Shown: one piece after another, positions 46,301-59,128 of the stretch
How positions within the stretch are numbered: the first letter of the stretch is position 1
Layout: each line of letters opens with the position of its first letter
NCBI GenBank assembly: GCA_020740775.1
Contig: JAHEWK010000046.1
Coordinates: 124,001-188,000 of the forward strand
Length of the DNA: 64,000 bases
Reading direction: 5' to 3'
Source of the DNA: Ilyonectria destructans
Taxonomy: Eukaryota > Ascomycota > Sordariomycetes > Hypocreales > Nectriaceae
Notes under the pieces: generated by a model
Told to the model about the DNA's origin: nothing
Seen by the model: the letters and a program-made list of their open reading frames with translations, nothing else
Databases searched by the model: none
Translations under genes and position numbers: made by a program

Positions 46301-47100
46301 TATTTAGCAGTATATATAGATATAGCTTCTACTTATTAGAGTTTTTAAATTTATTATTCTGCAATATATTTCTTATCTTAGAATCCACAGAATACTTTAA
46401 GTTTCTATTTAAAGGTTTTATAATTTCTATAGATAGCTTTAGTTTCTTTTTTTCTCTAGTTATAGATATTATTAATATAGTTTTTTATAATAGGTTTAAA
46501 CTATTATAGGGCTTTATCTTTAAGGAATCCTATTCTATATTAAACTCTAGCTTTATCTGTAATAAATTACATTAAATAGTATATCTAGTAGGCTTAAAGC
46601 TATATAAGGAATCCTTAGAGTTTAGTAGCTAAGCTGTTATAGGGGTCAGGCTGTTATAGTTTAAGGATTTCTCCAGTATTCTTACCTCTAGCTGTATTAG
46701 AAGTAAGGTTTTCAATATAGTCTTTATATATATTTTTCTAACTGATAAATTTCTATACCAGCTTATTATTATATTCCAGTAGGTTTTTATACTGTATATT
46801 CAGAAGGTTAATTTACTTCTATTTATTAGCTATACTATTCTTAGATACAGTTAGAAGTTTATTAAGTTATATTAATAGATCTTTATTAAACTATTTAAGC
46901 TTTCTGAAGTTCTTTATAGTAACTTCTTTATTATTATTTTCTTTAATAAGATTAAGGTCTCTATTATTATTAATAAGTAGATTATAAGTTCAATCTTAAG
47001 AAGAGGCCAAACTCCTAAAGGGTATTATAGGTGCTATAATAACAGATTTAAGGTATTACTTAAGTTAATATAGTAATACACTGAATAAGAGCTATTAATA

Positions 47101-47495
47101 TATAACAGTCAGATTTAACCTAAGAGTATAGAGTAGGTCTAAGGTATAGTATTTATAATTAAGTAGATTAGAATATTATAGTAAGTAATATAGATTACAG
47201 TCTGGTAATAGTAAAATAGTAGATTTAATATAACTAAGTATATTAATAGCTGGTAAGGCTATCTCTATAAAAGTGCTAAATAAAGGTATCTATATACTAG
47301 ATATATTATATAGTCTCAGTAGTACCTTTATAAGACTCAGTAATAAAACTGTCAGTCTTATTAATAAGAGTTATAAGTAGGATATTAATACTGATTTATT
47401 ATGTATAAGCCTTTAGGCTAATAAAAAAGATAAAAAGTAGGTACTATTATAGTTCTACTAGTTGTAACTGCCTGATCTTAACCTGAGCTATAATA
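47101..47495 (-). repeat. Type A LTR inside E3
   Basis: 395 bp, TATAACAG..CTATAATA, closely matching the E2 LTRs rather than the E3 LTRs. It is the 5' LTR of a second element nested in E3's pol; its partner 3' LTR is absent. Confidence 0.9.
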
Positions 47496-50400
47496 TAAAT
47501 TTAGGTAGTTCTATTTTAAGTTCTTCTATAAAGAGCTTTTTATAGATATAGTATTATACTGATATATTCTTAAGTTATTTTTCTTTAGGTATTTTCTTAT
47601 ATTCCTTAAGGTTTTTATTTATCTATATAAACTGTTATTAAAGGTATCTAATTATTCTTTAGAGTTATATCTTTTTATCTTTTTAGTACTTATATTATAT
47701 TCCTTTTAGTAGTATTAAGGTATCTATTATATCCTTATATAGATTCTTACTCTTACTGTCTTTAGAAGTTAGAATTAGAGATCTCTTATTTTCTAAGTTG
47801 CTATTATCTTTACTAAAGAGTATATTATTATAATCGATATATATCTAGCTAGTTCTCTAGTTAAATTATAGATTGTATTTTATCAGCTATAGATACTTAA
47901 GAATAATATTATAGTACCTTATTAGTATAATATTAAGAGTAACTTCTTAATTTTATCTATTAATAAATATCTTTAGGTAATTAACCTATTAAGTTATCTA
48001 TTTATTATTATATTTAAAGTTATTACCTTTAAGGTTATATACTATATAAGAGTTCTTTTTATCTTTCTATAGTAGCTTCAGCCTATTAATTACTGCTAGA
48101 TTGATATATATAGCTTCAGCCCTACTATCTATTAATATAGTAAGCTATACTCTCTTAACTTATACTTACAGTTTAAATATCTTTCTTTTCTTTACTAATT
48201 CTATTATATATAGAGCTTTTATTAGAGGTAATTCTTTCTTATATATATTACCTGCTTATTACTCTTCTATAGGTAGTATTTATTATTTTTTATATAGTAG
48301 CTATCTGCAGAATATTCTATCTTAAAGTAATTTCTATATCTATTTCTAACTTATTAATATTAAGCTTAATCTACTTAATTAAGTTCAGTTTAAGTTAAAA
48401 AGTTAAATTCTTTATTATATATTTATTAGATATATATATTAATTTCCTATATCTCTATACTATACTTAGGGTATTTAGGCTTATTATAAGTTATTATATT
48501 TCATACTGAATAAAATTAGATATTCTAAATAGATTCTTTATTATTATATTTAGAGTTTATCCCTCTATATTTCTAATTTTCTATTTTACTCTTTTAGACT
48601 TAATTAAGACTGCTTATTTCTTAGTAATTTAAGAAGTTATAATTTCAGTAAATTAAGAACTTAATATATTGGAATTTATTTTAAGTTTTCCAGCTATATT
48701 CTATACAGTCTAATTTATTATATCTTAGTACTCTTATAGTAATATATTTAAGAATATCTTCTTCTTTATATTTATACTATTCTTTTATCTTCTATTATTT
48801 ATATATATAGTATTCTTTAGTTTTATAGTCTTTAATAGTACTATTTAAGTTTATATATTCTAATAGAAAAAGATCTTCTTTATTCTCTAGTTATATAATA
48901 TTTATTTCTATATACTATTTAGTAACTTAAAAGTATTTAAGCTTATTCTATAAGTATAGATTTTAAATAGATATATTATTAGTTTATATAGAAAAATAGT
49001 TATAGTAGATTTTTTCTTCTTTATATATTAGGCACTTATAGACAATATATAAAGCCTATAAGATTTCCTTATAGTTAGGGTGTATTACTACTATCCTAAG
49101 GTTATTATCTTCTTATTTCTTTAGGATTATATAGTATAAGTTACAGCCTAATTATATATTATAGATATAGATATAGATAGATTTAGTTACAGTAGGTATT
49201 TATTATTTATTTATAAGGTTATTATATATCTCTATAGAGTTTTTCTATATCTGGTTTCTAAGGTTATTATACCTTCAGTATTCTTTATAGCTAGATTTAA
49301 AATTTTATTTATTTTCTATTTCTAAGTATTTATTAGTGGGGGTAATAATATTCTAGTTAGCTACTATAAGTTCTAGCTTCCTTATTAATTTTATTTCTTA
49401 TTCTATATATACCCAGGGGGTACCTTCTTCCTTAGTATAGAAGTATCAGTAGAGCTTATTTCTTTCTTCTTATTTCTTAAATATCTTTACTCCTTATTCT
49501 CTATTTATTAGGAGTAGTATAGTAGGTCTGAGTTATCTATCTGAAATTATATCTCCTCTTTATACTATAGCTATAATATAGGAAGTTCTATTATTAGAGT
49601 CTGCTAAGATGCTGGTATTATTCCAAGTGGGAATTAATCTCTAGATATTTTTATTTTTATTCTAGTTATATCTCTTTTTCTTATTCAGTTTGAGTTATCT
49701 TTCCACTTTAGTCTTAAAGTCTATTTTTCAGTATTAAACTGCTCTCTTTTATATTTTCTTATTAGTATTATCTTTAATATACCTTACTGCTCTTTAGGCC
49801 TAAGGTTTAAGAATTAATATATTATTAAGGCACTTAGCTTTTCAGTTTCCGCTATTCTTATAGACTCTATTAAACTCTCTATTATAACTACTTTAAGTTA
49901 TAGTAATAGTTTTAAATTAAATAGCAGTTTGAGGTTTATTATTATTATTAGAGTGCTAGTAGTTAGTAAATTATATATACTTACCTTCTGGTATAAACTT
50001 ATACTTTTAGTTGGATTTTAAGATATAATACTTACTTTTAAAGTAATCTATCTTTCTGCAGTTTTAGTATTTAACTTTTAAATAATCCTTCTATATAGCT
50101 TTTAGTTCTATAGGTTCTAGGGCTATTCTATAGAAGGTATTACCTTAATATTTCTTACTGTAGTTAGAATAGTATTTCTTATTCTTTTAACCCTCTGGGT
50201 TTTTTTATTATTTCTCTATATATCTTTTAAATAGTTAGTTATTAATAGTAATATAGAGGTATATATAGATATTAAATCCAGTTAGTAGATTAAGAATCTT
50301 ATAGATTTTATTCTTAACTTTATTCTTTAACTTTTAGTAGAAGCTATCTATTATATTTTTATTATTTCAGTTAAGCTTTATAGATAGATATTAATATTCT

Positions 50401-51283
50401 ATAAGGTATTTTAATACTGTCTTTATCTACTTTAACTTTTAGATTTATATAAGTACTTTATATTTCTTATTCTATTCTCTATATATATTTATAAGCAGTT
50501 ATTTATATATATTAAACTATTAAATAGTAGGGTAGTTTCTAATTTATATTAGTTAGATAAGTTCTCTATAAAGTCTCTCAGTATTAGGCCTATTCCTTAT
50601 TAGGCTTTATCTTTTAGTAGTTCTATAGTATATTAAACTTTTAGTAATTTATTGCTAAATATAATTAGATAGTATATATAGTAGGACTTAAGCTTAATAA
50701 GATACTCTTTTAGCTTCTTAGGTATACTATTAAACTTCCTCAGCTGGAGTAATTTAATAGTTTTATTAATATTATAAGATCTTAAGATACTTAGAGTAAT
50801 AGTAAAACTGTTAAATTATTCTATATACTAAGCTTATTCAGTATAAGTATAGAGTTACTTATTAGTAAGGTTAATAATATATCCTTTTAGTGCTATAATA
50901 GTTACCAGCAGTATTAAGTTTAGAGCAGCTATTTAAATTATACTGAGATTCTATATTTTATTATATAGAGCTTGGAACTTTTCATTATTTTATATCTTAT
51001 TAGTTTTAGCTATATTAGTTAAAGTATCTACTTTTTAATAAAGTTAAAGATTTTTTTTATAAAGCTTTTTAAGCTTTTTACTTATTTCTTCTTTATTTAA
51101 GAAGGATTTCTTATTACCTATAGTATTATTACTATTATTATCCTTTAGAGTCTTTAGGTGTATAATATTTTTTCCCTTAGAGAAAGTAGAGATACTAGTT
51201 AATAAAGTTACTAGAGCTATAATAACTGAATTAGGGTATTACTTAAGTCGATATAGTAATATACTAAATAAAAGCTATTAATA

Positions 51284-51664
51284 TATAATAGTTAGATTTA
51301 ACCTAGGGGTATAGAGTAGGTCTAGAGTATAGTATTTATAATTAAGTAAATTAGGATATTAAAGTAAGTAATATAGATTACAGTCTGATAATAGTAGAAT
51401 AGTAGATTTAATATAACTAAGTATATTAATAGCTGGTAAGGCTATCTCTATAAAAGTACTAAATAAATATACTTATATACTGTATATATTTATACAGGCT
51501 TACTGGGTAAGAGTAAGTCCGATCTTATAGCTTATTATAGGAAAGTAAGCTGGGCACTCTAGCTTACTTATATAGATAAGTCTCGGGATCAGTATTATAT
51601 GAAAAAGTGGGTACATTATAGTTCTGCCGGTTGTAACCGCCTAGTTCTAACCCGGGCTGTAACA
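51284..51664 (-). repeat. E3 5' LTR (type B)
   Basis: 381 bp; the right-hand part is little mutated and keeps the intact terminus CTGTAACA. Confidence 0.9.
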
Positions 51665-51669
51665 CCTTA

Positions 51670-52660
51670 GAATAAAAGTCTTTCTTACTAAAGAAAAACT
51701 TATATCTGCTATTTCTATAGCAAATAATGAAAAATCTGAAGAAGCTCTTATAAATATTCGTCTTTTACTATTCTGTACTAAACTATAACTCTTGATCTTA
51801 TAAGGTGACTCTTATACAGTAACTCCCCTACTCAATCACTTTCTTTATCCCATATACTCCTCTATATATCTTTCAGTCTGCCTTCTAGTAGTCTTTACTA
51901 CAGTATACTACAGCCTTATACTGCTCGCACTTCCTAATCCCTTCTATCTTTCTGCATACCGTATAAACTATAGCTTCCACTTAAGCCTCTGCCCCTACTC
52001 CAATTTCAAGTATCTCCTTCTGGATAGCTTATTGCATCTAGCTTTCATATTTATCTTTCCCATACACATTACTGATAAGAACCCTAATATAGGGATCACC
52101 CTCTTTATAAAGAAAGAATATTAATGTCTGCAGAATGGTTATAATAGGCAATCTGCAAATTCTATAAAATAGATTGAATACTATATAATAAGCTGGTTTA
52201 TATTCTTTTAAAAAAGGCAGTACTGTATATTAAAAATAATAGATATATAAATTATCTTGCTGGGTATAGAATAGAGGCCTAATAAGACTCTTTGAAATCT
52301 TATAAGTAAAATTCAGACCTTTAGGGATATTATTATAAGAAAATTAAAACCGAACTGAATATATCGCTATATTCACAATAAGAGAGAGGACTATAGATAC
52401 TATATCTTCCTTATAATTAAATAAATTGACTATAATAGTTCTAATTGTAAGCTTTTAGGAGAATAAGTGCCAGTAATATAACTCCACCTAAGTTGCTATT
52501 AAGGTTTTCCTAATGTTTTGTAAAGAGCCTTAATACGTTTTATAGTCTTAATATACCAATTACACCTTACAGTCGAGCGTAAGATAACGTTACGATAATC
52601 AAGCTGCTGATCTTACTGCTTCATCCAAACTTTATATCAGCTTAAAATATCAGCTCAAAA
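51670..52660. other. AT-rich flank of the RIP block
   Basis: GC content rises gradually to the right. No LTR, ORF or repeat pair recognised; probably decayed element sequence. Confidence 0.4.
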
Positions 52661-53107
52661 TAACAAAATTTTGGTCAAGTTGCGTTGGCCGATTTTCGTC
52701 TTTAACTTCGTTCCTCAAGGCTCTTTTTGGGCAGACCGCTTGCGGTTTGCGTCTCCTGTTCTCATTGGTCACAGACTTGACCGTGAAATCCCAAAATGGC
52801 TAGTACTGTGACCGCAAATTTCAAAAGGGTAGGTTTTGACGGCCCGACAGTTAGGCACAATACGACACATAGAATAACTGGTAGCCTGGTAGCGCAGAGC
52901 CGTTCATCTCGGCGAAGTCCATGAAGTGTAACAAGCAATGCCAAGCCCATAGAAAAATTTATTTCATCCATGGAACCTGTGGGTGCCTCTCGCTCTAGCC
53001 CTAATACTCCGACTTTAACTTCCTCAGACTCCTAATACCGGCCTTGACAACTCCGTTACCAGTATTATCATCCGGCATCATCCATGCAGGTACACCGGTC
53101 TATAGCA
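52661..53107. other. Intergenic, 3' of the CHAT gene
   Basis: Normal composition. A 69-codon minus-strand frame (52762-52971) with a hydrophobic segment exists, but nothing supports it as a gene. The last part overlaps copy A of the tandem duplication described below. Confidence 0.4.
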
Positions 53108-53214
53108 TTAGTCAACTCCCAGTGCTCCTTCTTCATCAAGGAGCCCGTTATCCATGCAGGTACACCAGTCAATCATGGCATTAGTCAACTCCCAGTGCTC
53201 CTTCTTCGTCAAGG
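53080..53214. repeat. Tandem duplication at the 3' end of the CHAT gene
   Basis: 53080-53141 and 53150-53214 are near-identical (atccatgcaggtacacc.., gcattagtcaactcccagtg, ctccttcttc.tcaagg), differing by a few substitutions and a 3-bp length change. Copy B encodes the ending KKEHWELTNAMIDWCTCMD; copy A is read in another frame and gives the last residues LLDEEGALGVD and the stop. Confidence 0.9.
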
Positions 53215-56200
53215 TGCCTAGTCCGAGCTGGTACCCCAGACACCAGCGAAAGAGATCCTTCTTTTGATCCGCTGTGAGACTATCAAAATCATGCAGCGGT
53301 TCAGAAAATGCCAGGACGCGGTTAAAAGCATCATGGTCGACCTGCCTCGCTGCCACCGCATCGGCTAACCAGACCGCACCCTGTTCTATTTCGGACGTGA
53401 ACCAGGCTTCCATAGTGAGTGTGTCTGGATGCGGCGCAAACAAGCTGGCCATGACTTTTTTTTTGAGGTCTTTGACTAAATCTCCGAGGCCGGCGGCACT
53501 CATAGCTGTCATCATTGTGCCTGAGTTGCCAAATGCTTTGAGCAGGAGCGGGCCCGCGGCGTCGAAGCGGCGGAGGCGGACGAGGCAAAGGGCGTAGCGG
53601 GAATAACGAATCGTGTTTCTTCCTCGGTCTTCCCGTCCCCAAAATCCAGCGGTCCTATCTTCAAGCAGAACCAGCCTCTCCATATATTCCGCTGCTGCAG
53701 CATCGCTGCCCAATTGCAGCGCGAAATCGATGAGCAGCCGGTAATATACTATCTGTGCGGGCTTGTCACCATTGGCTATCGAATCTGCTAGGCGCTCTAA
53801 CAGATGGCTCTTTGCGTCATGGACTCTGGAATCCTGCAGTAGAGCCTGCACAATCTCGACATCCGGAATGACACTAATGCAGCCGTGGTCCAGAAAAAAC
53901 GAGTTGTGAAACGTTTTTCGAGGGTCTTTGGACAGCTTCAGACTGGTGTCAGGCACGATCCGACCTAGTATTTCCTGCTGCCTCCTTTTCACCAATCTCT
54001 CGTGCGCGGGTGTGTTGGAGACTGATTTCAATTCTTCGGAAGTCTCCTTGAGCTGTTGGTTCCAAATGCGGAGCTCTGATTCCAATGGTGCAAGAGACTT
54101 TCCGAGGAGGACGAGGAGGCAGGAAATCTTCACTGGGGACCGAAGGTTGAGAGGCAACGTGTCATCCGCAATCAGCTTTTCCAGGAGGTCGGTAAGCAAG
54201 GCTTTCCCTTCGCCATAATAGCCCAGCAGTAGCAGCGTATGACCCTTGATGAATTCAGCCTGGCATTTGAGGCCATACACAGTAGTATCTGTCCTCACAT
54301 GCTCGTTGCTGGCATTGAACAAATTGAGCATCATGTCCGAGTACTTTCTGGCGGTTTGCGGGAAACTCTCGGCATAGTACATGCATAGGCTGTTCAAGAC
54401 ATGAAGCACATACTCCAGTCGCGGTAATTCAAGCTGTTCCACTTCTCCTCCCTCTGTAGTGCCAAATGTCTGCACGAACAGCTCGCAGCGTCTGATAATC
54501 AACTCTTTGTCGACATTCTCCAGCAGGCAAAAAGCGGCCAAACAGATCAAAACTCTATACGTAGCGTGTACCACCGAGTCGTTGGGCATGTTAATGCCCA
54601 GAAGCCCAATATCGACTGTCTTGATGAAATTAGTATTCTCTGCCGTAACGTCGTGCTTGAGTTGCCGCCATGCGGCGGGCGAATTCGACGACCATTCGTA
54701 TGTCCTCTCCTCGAAGTAACTATACACGGCCAACATGACTATTTGACTCAGAGCAAAGTCCGGCCATTCTTCACGTGGTTTCCTGTTGTGTTTTATGATG
54801 CGTGCCCTGATTACCCGCGTGATGAGTGGGTGAATCCTCCAGTAAGTGTATGAGCGTTGATTCACGGCCGGGTAGTCTTTGGTCGGATAGTCAGGATCCA
54901 CCTCAATCCACCCCGCAGGGAGGGCAACTAACAGAGCTTCAGAGATTCCTTTCGCAGTGGCACCATTGGCCAAGAAATGGCGGACAGCAGATCCAGGGTC
55001 GTCAATGATGTAGTCAAACCAGTCAAGACGAAAGCGCGTGGAAAAGAACGCCAGGCTCAGCAGTGCTACCTCAAGGTCCGGGTTTAAGCGAGCCAGCCTC
55101 TCATATGCAAACTCTGCTGTGCGCATTATCTGCATAGATGTCCAACAAGGACCGCGCCCCGTCGCTAAGCCGTAGAATAAAAATATCTCTGGGATTCTTT
55201 GAATGGCTTGCAGCTGTTCGGGAGAAGCTGCGCTTAACCTGAGATCCTGTAAGAGAAAATCTAATGCCGTCGGATTGCGCTCTAGGACGACAAGTTGATC
55301 TCGGAACTCGAACTTATGGTCGTCATGGGACACTGATGCCTGCAGTTGTGCGGGAAGCCTGTCTATGAGGAGCTCCCTGGCAAGAGCCAAAGGAAGGTCC
55401 CCAAGACGGTATCTTTGGCTGTCCAATAGCCCTAACCAGGGTTCCGTGGACCGCGAGACAATTAGAAGAATGCTCTTGGTCCCGGAAACCGCTTCCACCA
55501 GATTCAATAGCTGCGTTCTCTCCTCTTCGGACCACCTCACGCGTTCCGCGTGAGTTGCTTGAGTGACCGAATCCAGACTGTCGAGTACGATGAGATATCG
55601 CTGGTCCTTTATTGGTTCAAGCAAGTCTCCTCCAAGCTCAAAGGCATCCCTTTGTAATCGAAGACGAAGAGCGACGCGTTGGAGCATTTGTCGTACCGTA
55701 TTCTTGTCGTAGCCTGCGTCAGCATCAAGATAGAAGCTCTCTTGAACTAGCTGCGTTGCCTTCCACCACCAGCAAAGATGTCTCACAAATGCCGATTTAC
55801 CAACGCCAGCCACGCCATGGACTAGCATGACCGTCGGCCGTCGGAATTGCTGAGGTTGTTTGGCGCAGTGAGTCGACGGCGACAACAGTTGCGCTTCTAA
55901 CAGGAGAATATCGGCATCTCTGCCCTTAAGATCAGAGATGAATAGGCTGCTGTTGTCTAGAAAGGTGGAGCCAAGAGTGCTTCGCGCCCATTCAGCAATT
56001 CGTGATGCCATGCCGTACTCGGAGCGATCTTGCTCTTCGTCGTTCTGTTCCAGCATAGGTCGTCCACGCAGGAACGGTTTGTCGATGGAGGTCTTGCCTT
56101 TGGAGGAGTAGACAACAGGAACTATATAATCATCGATTTCAACGCTTGCGAGTCCTCCAAGCCTACGTCTATTCGTAGCCAGCACTCTTCTTGCTGCCGC

Positions 56201-57259
56201 CGCAGCAGCGATAAAGCTGCTTCCCTCGGCAAGTAGGTGCGAGTAGAACGTCTGGACAAACATCGCTGACGCTGCTGCAGTCAGGTCAAAGGACATTGCC
56301 ACTACTTGTTGGATGCCAGAACGGACAAGCATCTCGGCAAAGCTTGACAACGGGGGGCCAACCCTAGCGCTCTTGCAGGCGTTGGTGACGACCGTCGTGA
56401 TGCCGTGGGTGTGGAGACACTTGGCAACAGCTTCTGCACTTATGCGTACGGGCGATGGTTGACCTACGACTTTCCGGGGGTTGAACCGAAGATGCACTTG
56501 GCTATTTCAGATTTAGTCAAATCGCGAGATGTCAATTTGAATGACCGTAACTCACTGTCTAAACTCATCCCCATGGACGTCAAAGTGCACAAGGTCATAG
56601 TACCCTGGCCCATTCTTGGTAGTAACTTCTTCGAGATGGTTCACAAAAGCTTGCCAGCAGCCTGGGCGAACGATCACAACTTTCACTTGCGTTCCATTGT
56701 GTCGTCTTAACCTCTCCGCCAGGTCGATTAGAGGCCGCGAGAGTAAAGTGTAGGGCAGATCTTGGCTGACCCCGGGCCGCGAAGAGATCATCAGGATATT
56801 GTAAAACTGTCTCTTCGCCAGAATGTCTTGATTGGGGATATGCCCCCCATCGTATGCGTCGTGCACCCGCCGACATAGGACGGTATGACCGAGCAATTCA
56901 TCTTGCTCAATGACTTCCCAGTGGATTTTGTGGAACGTGGAGCTGCTACTGGCTGCTTCGACGATGAGAACAAGGCCGTCCCGACGAGCTTGCTGACTAG
57001 ATGGTCAGCGGCTGAGACGCAATCAGAACGTGATTTCAGAGGGTCATCTTACGCCGACTATTTCGTGCAGACGCAATTGATTGATTAGTGACTGCCGATA
57101 GCTGACCAGAGAGTTACGGACGCCGCTGGCTCGTTGGGTATCGAAAGGCTCGAGTTCCGAATGTCGCTCGACGAGCCAAGTCAAGGATTCTTCCTCTGTC
57201 ACCGTATACGGATCCGTCACTGCGCATGGTTCAGATCTCAACGACAACGGCAATGGCAT
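53108..57259 (-). CDS. CHAT protease - NTPase (NLR-like) protein
   Basis: Three exons: 57053-57259, 56556-56992, 53108-56501. Introns are 60 bp (GTAAGA..GTCAG) and 54 bp (GTGAGT, TGACTAA branch, AATAG). Spliced length 4038 nt, 1345 residues, all phases fit. Start is the in-frame ATG at 57259; an upstream out-of-frame ATG lies 7 bases earlier. A CHAT caspase-like protease domain covers about 75-345: YDLVHFDVHG with His209, and VVTNACKSAR with Cys257, the expected His/Cys pair, then GIQQVVAMSFDLTAAAS and FYSHLL. A KGRDADILLLEAQLL linker (about 407) leads to an NTPase with Walker A GVAGVGKS (444-451) and Walker B YLIVLDSLDS (517-526). The long helical C-terminus (about 800-1300) has TPR-like pairs but I cannot fix repeats. 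Likely a cytosolic sensor whose activation switches on the protease. Nearest gene on the same strand is gasdermin-like. Intact apart from the odd 3' duplication. Confidence 0.88.
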
Positions 57260-58436
57260 CGCACATACGGGTATGTATCTCCTTTGCCTCACCTAAGCAC
57301 ACCTGCACTTGCCATGACACATCTGAAAATGCGCTGATCTCCTTGATTGTAACCGTAATCATCATCATCGGCGTTTTTGGGTCACAATCCTGGCTAATAC
57401 CTCGAGAAACGTCGGTCAGGCATGCCGGAAGGCATGTTACTGTTATATCGTCTTGACCACCCAACCCAACCAACGGACCCGACAGCCTTACCACCAGCCC
57501 CTGAATGTACCAAGTACAAACCCGCACGAACAGGCAGGGGATTTGATTAACCTACCGGTCGAGAACGTTTCATTGCATGAGAAGCAGGCTCGGCAGTTGC
57601 TGGACCCGTCAGTATGCCTGCACGAACCTTGACTGAGCCCAGTGCACTACCGTCCGCCTCAACTGAAGCTGAACGCCAAAGCGGCAGGGGATTACCGCAA
57701 CTCAAGCCCAAAATAGCATAGGGGGTCAATGCGCAGAGTCAGCGCACGGCAAGTGTCTAATCACCGAATTGCAAGAACGGGGCGCCTAGGGTTCGCCAAC
57801 GAGGCAACAACGCCAATAATAGGCACTTACTAGGTCTAAGCAATCGGCCAGTAGCTGACCTAGCACTGCCTGCCGTTGCCTGCCGCTGCGGCCCCCGAGG
57901 AGAAGCACTGGACGAGAATGAAAGATACATACTTGGGCATCAGCCTTGCCGTGTTTGTGTCAAAGCCACCACGAGCTGTAGATTGATTTGTTGCCAATAG
58001 TTTTCGCCGTGGCTTGCAGGGATGCAGCAGGCCTGGCATCGGGTAATCCCCCGGTCCCCCCGTAACCTTCATACCGAACTTTCGCTCCCGTGATTCTGGC
58101 AGGTCGCGCCTGGAAGTGGTGGGGCTATTGTTCTCGCACCAGGCCTCCCGGAATCTTTCCCGTCCTTTCCTCTCTGTTCCTCCTCTGAAGCCGGGCTCCC
58201 ATACCCACAGTAACATCAAGCCAGCCGAATCCTACCGAGCTCGTGAGTGGATCTGCGATCCCTCTGCAGCCAAAGACGCAGGAAGGGCCTATGATCTGAC
58301 CGATGTCGTCCAACAGGCACAGGTCAGGTTGCTTAAAGATCCAAATGGCATAGAAACGGACTGAAGATTTAGGGCTATCAGGCAACATCTCAACAAGGAG
58401 AAGGCGGACGAGAGCCACGTTGATATCAAGACTGTA
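57260..58436. other. Upstream region of the CHAT gene
   Basis: About 1.2 kb without a recognisable gene. Open frames on both strands (up to 119 codons, 57860-58219 minus) have no familiar motifs and odd composition. Probably promoter and 5' leader of the minus-strand CHAT gene plus decayed sequence. Confidence 0.4.
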
Positions 58437-58736
58437 CGGAGGGCCATTTCAAAAGTCTTGTCCCAAGAAAAAGCAACGATTTCCAGTCAGCCAATCATAG
58501 CTAGCCTAGGTACATCAGATACTTCCTATTTCTCATATGCCCTAAGAAGCTACAGATTCTAGCACACCACCAACCGCTAAGTCTTGACCGGCAGCCGCTA
58601 ATACCCCTGGAGCTACAGCAGGCATAGCGGACGGCTTCAGTGCACTGCCTCAATTGCCATGTATCTCAAGTAGCTGACAGGGTATAGAGATGTGGCGTTG
58701 CTAGCTCTTGGACAAGACTTTTGAAATGGCCCTCCG
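58437..58736. mobile_element. 300-bp MITE flanked by TA
   Basis: Perfect 27-bp terminal inverted repeats, cggagggccatttcaaaagt-cttgtcc and its complement (58437-58463, 58710-58736), with TA on each side (58435-58436, 58737-58738). No coding capacity. TA target and TIR type point to a non-autonomous Tc1/mariner-like element. It sits between the CHAT gene and the gasdermin-like gene and shows no RIP decay. Confidence 0.88.
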
Positions 58737-58738
58737 TA

Positions 58739-59128
58739 GCAGAAAGCGAGTCTAGCCTCCAATACCTCGACGCTCGCGGGTGGGAGTAAGAGAACTCTAG
58801 CGTTAAATCGGTCAGCAAGGGTCATTCGGGGAGGTATTATTAGCCGTGTCATGCTTCATCCGGCATGAAGGTGCTAGATGGGAAGAATCCCGGCTCTAAC
58901 ATACCCGATACCGATAATTCGGTTGAGTCCACAAAGCCTCAGTCGTTAAGGTCGATTCGCCAAATGCACCTAATGTTAATATGCAGACGGAATCGGATAT
59001 ACTCGAGCAGAATCTATTGGCGTAATGCGAACGAAAGACAGCCGAGACGCTGGAAGCTAGAAACTTTGGCAAGGACGCAGAGTCTCAGCATAAACGTCTG
59101 GAAGCGTACCATGCATCACCTCGTGAAG
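58739..59128. other. Intergenic, 3' of the gasdermin-like gene
   Basis: No gene recognised. It would contain the 3' untranslated region, and a last small exon if the donor at 59171-59176 is used. Confidence 0.4.

Larger units (their letters stand above)
38649..51664 (-). mobile_element. E3: Ty3/Gypsy element with nested and recombined relatives
   Basis: Bounded by LTR type B copies at 38649-39532 (interrupted by a 498-bp TRIM) and 51284-51664; ends TATAACAG and CTGTAACA. Target duplication tctta (38644-38648) and cctta (51665-51669), one C-to-T apart. Minus-strand pol is recognisable: integrase complement near 41330, RNase H near 42210, reverse transcriptase near 43200-43330. A complete element-length interior runs 39533-47100, then comes a type A LTR (47101-47495). 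After that, sequence from 47496 restarts in mid-pol, at the position matching about 43391, and runs through gag to 51283. Removing 43391-47495 leaves about 8.4 kb, the size of one normal element. Full of stops; inactive. Confidence 0.88.

Noticed and set aside
48101..48325. 74-codon plus-strand ORF with membrane-like composition
   Set aside because: It lies antisense to E3 pol and reflects AT-rich composition; the equivalent places in E2 and at 44000 are not open.
57860..58418. Overlapping minus-strand ORFs upstream of the CHAT gene as extra genes
   Set aside because: No recognisable domain, unusual composition, overlapping open frames on both strands, no splice support.
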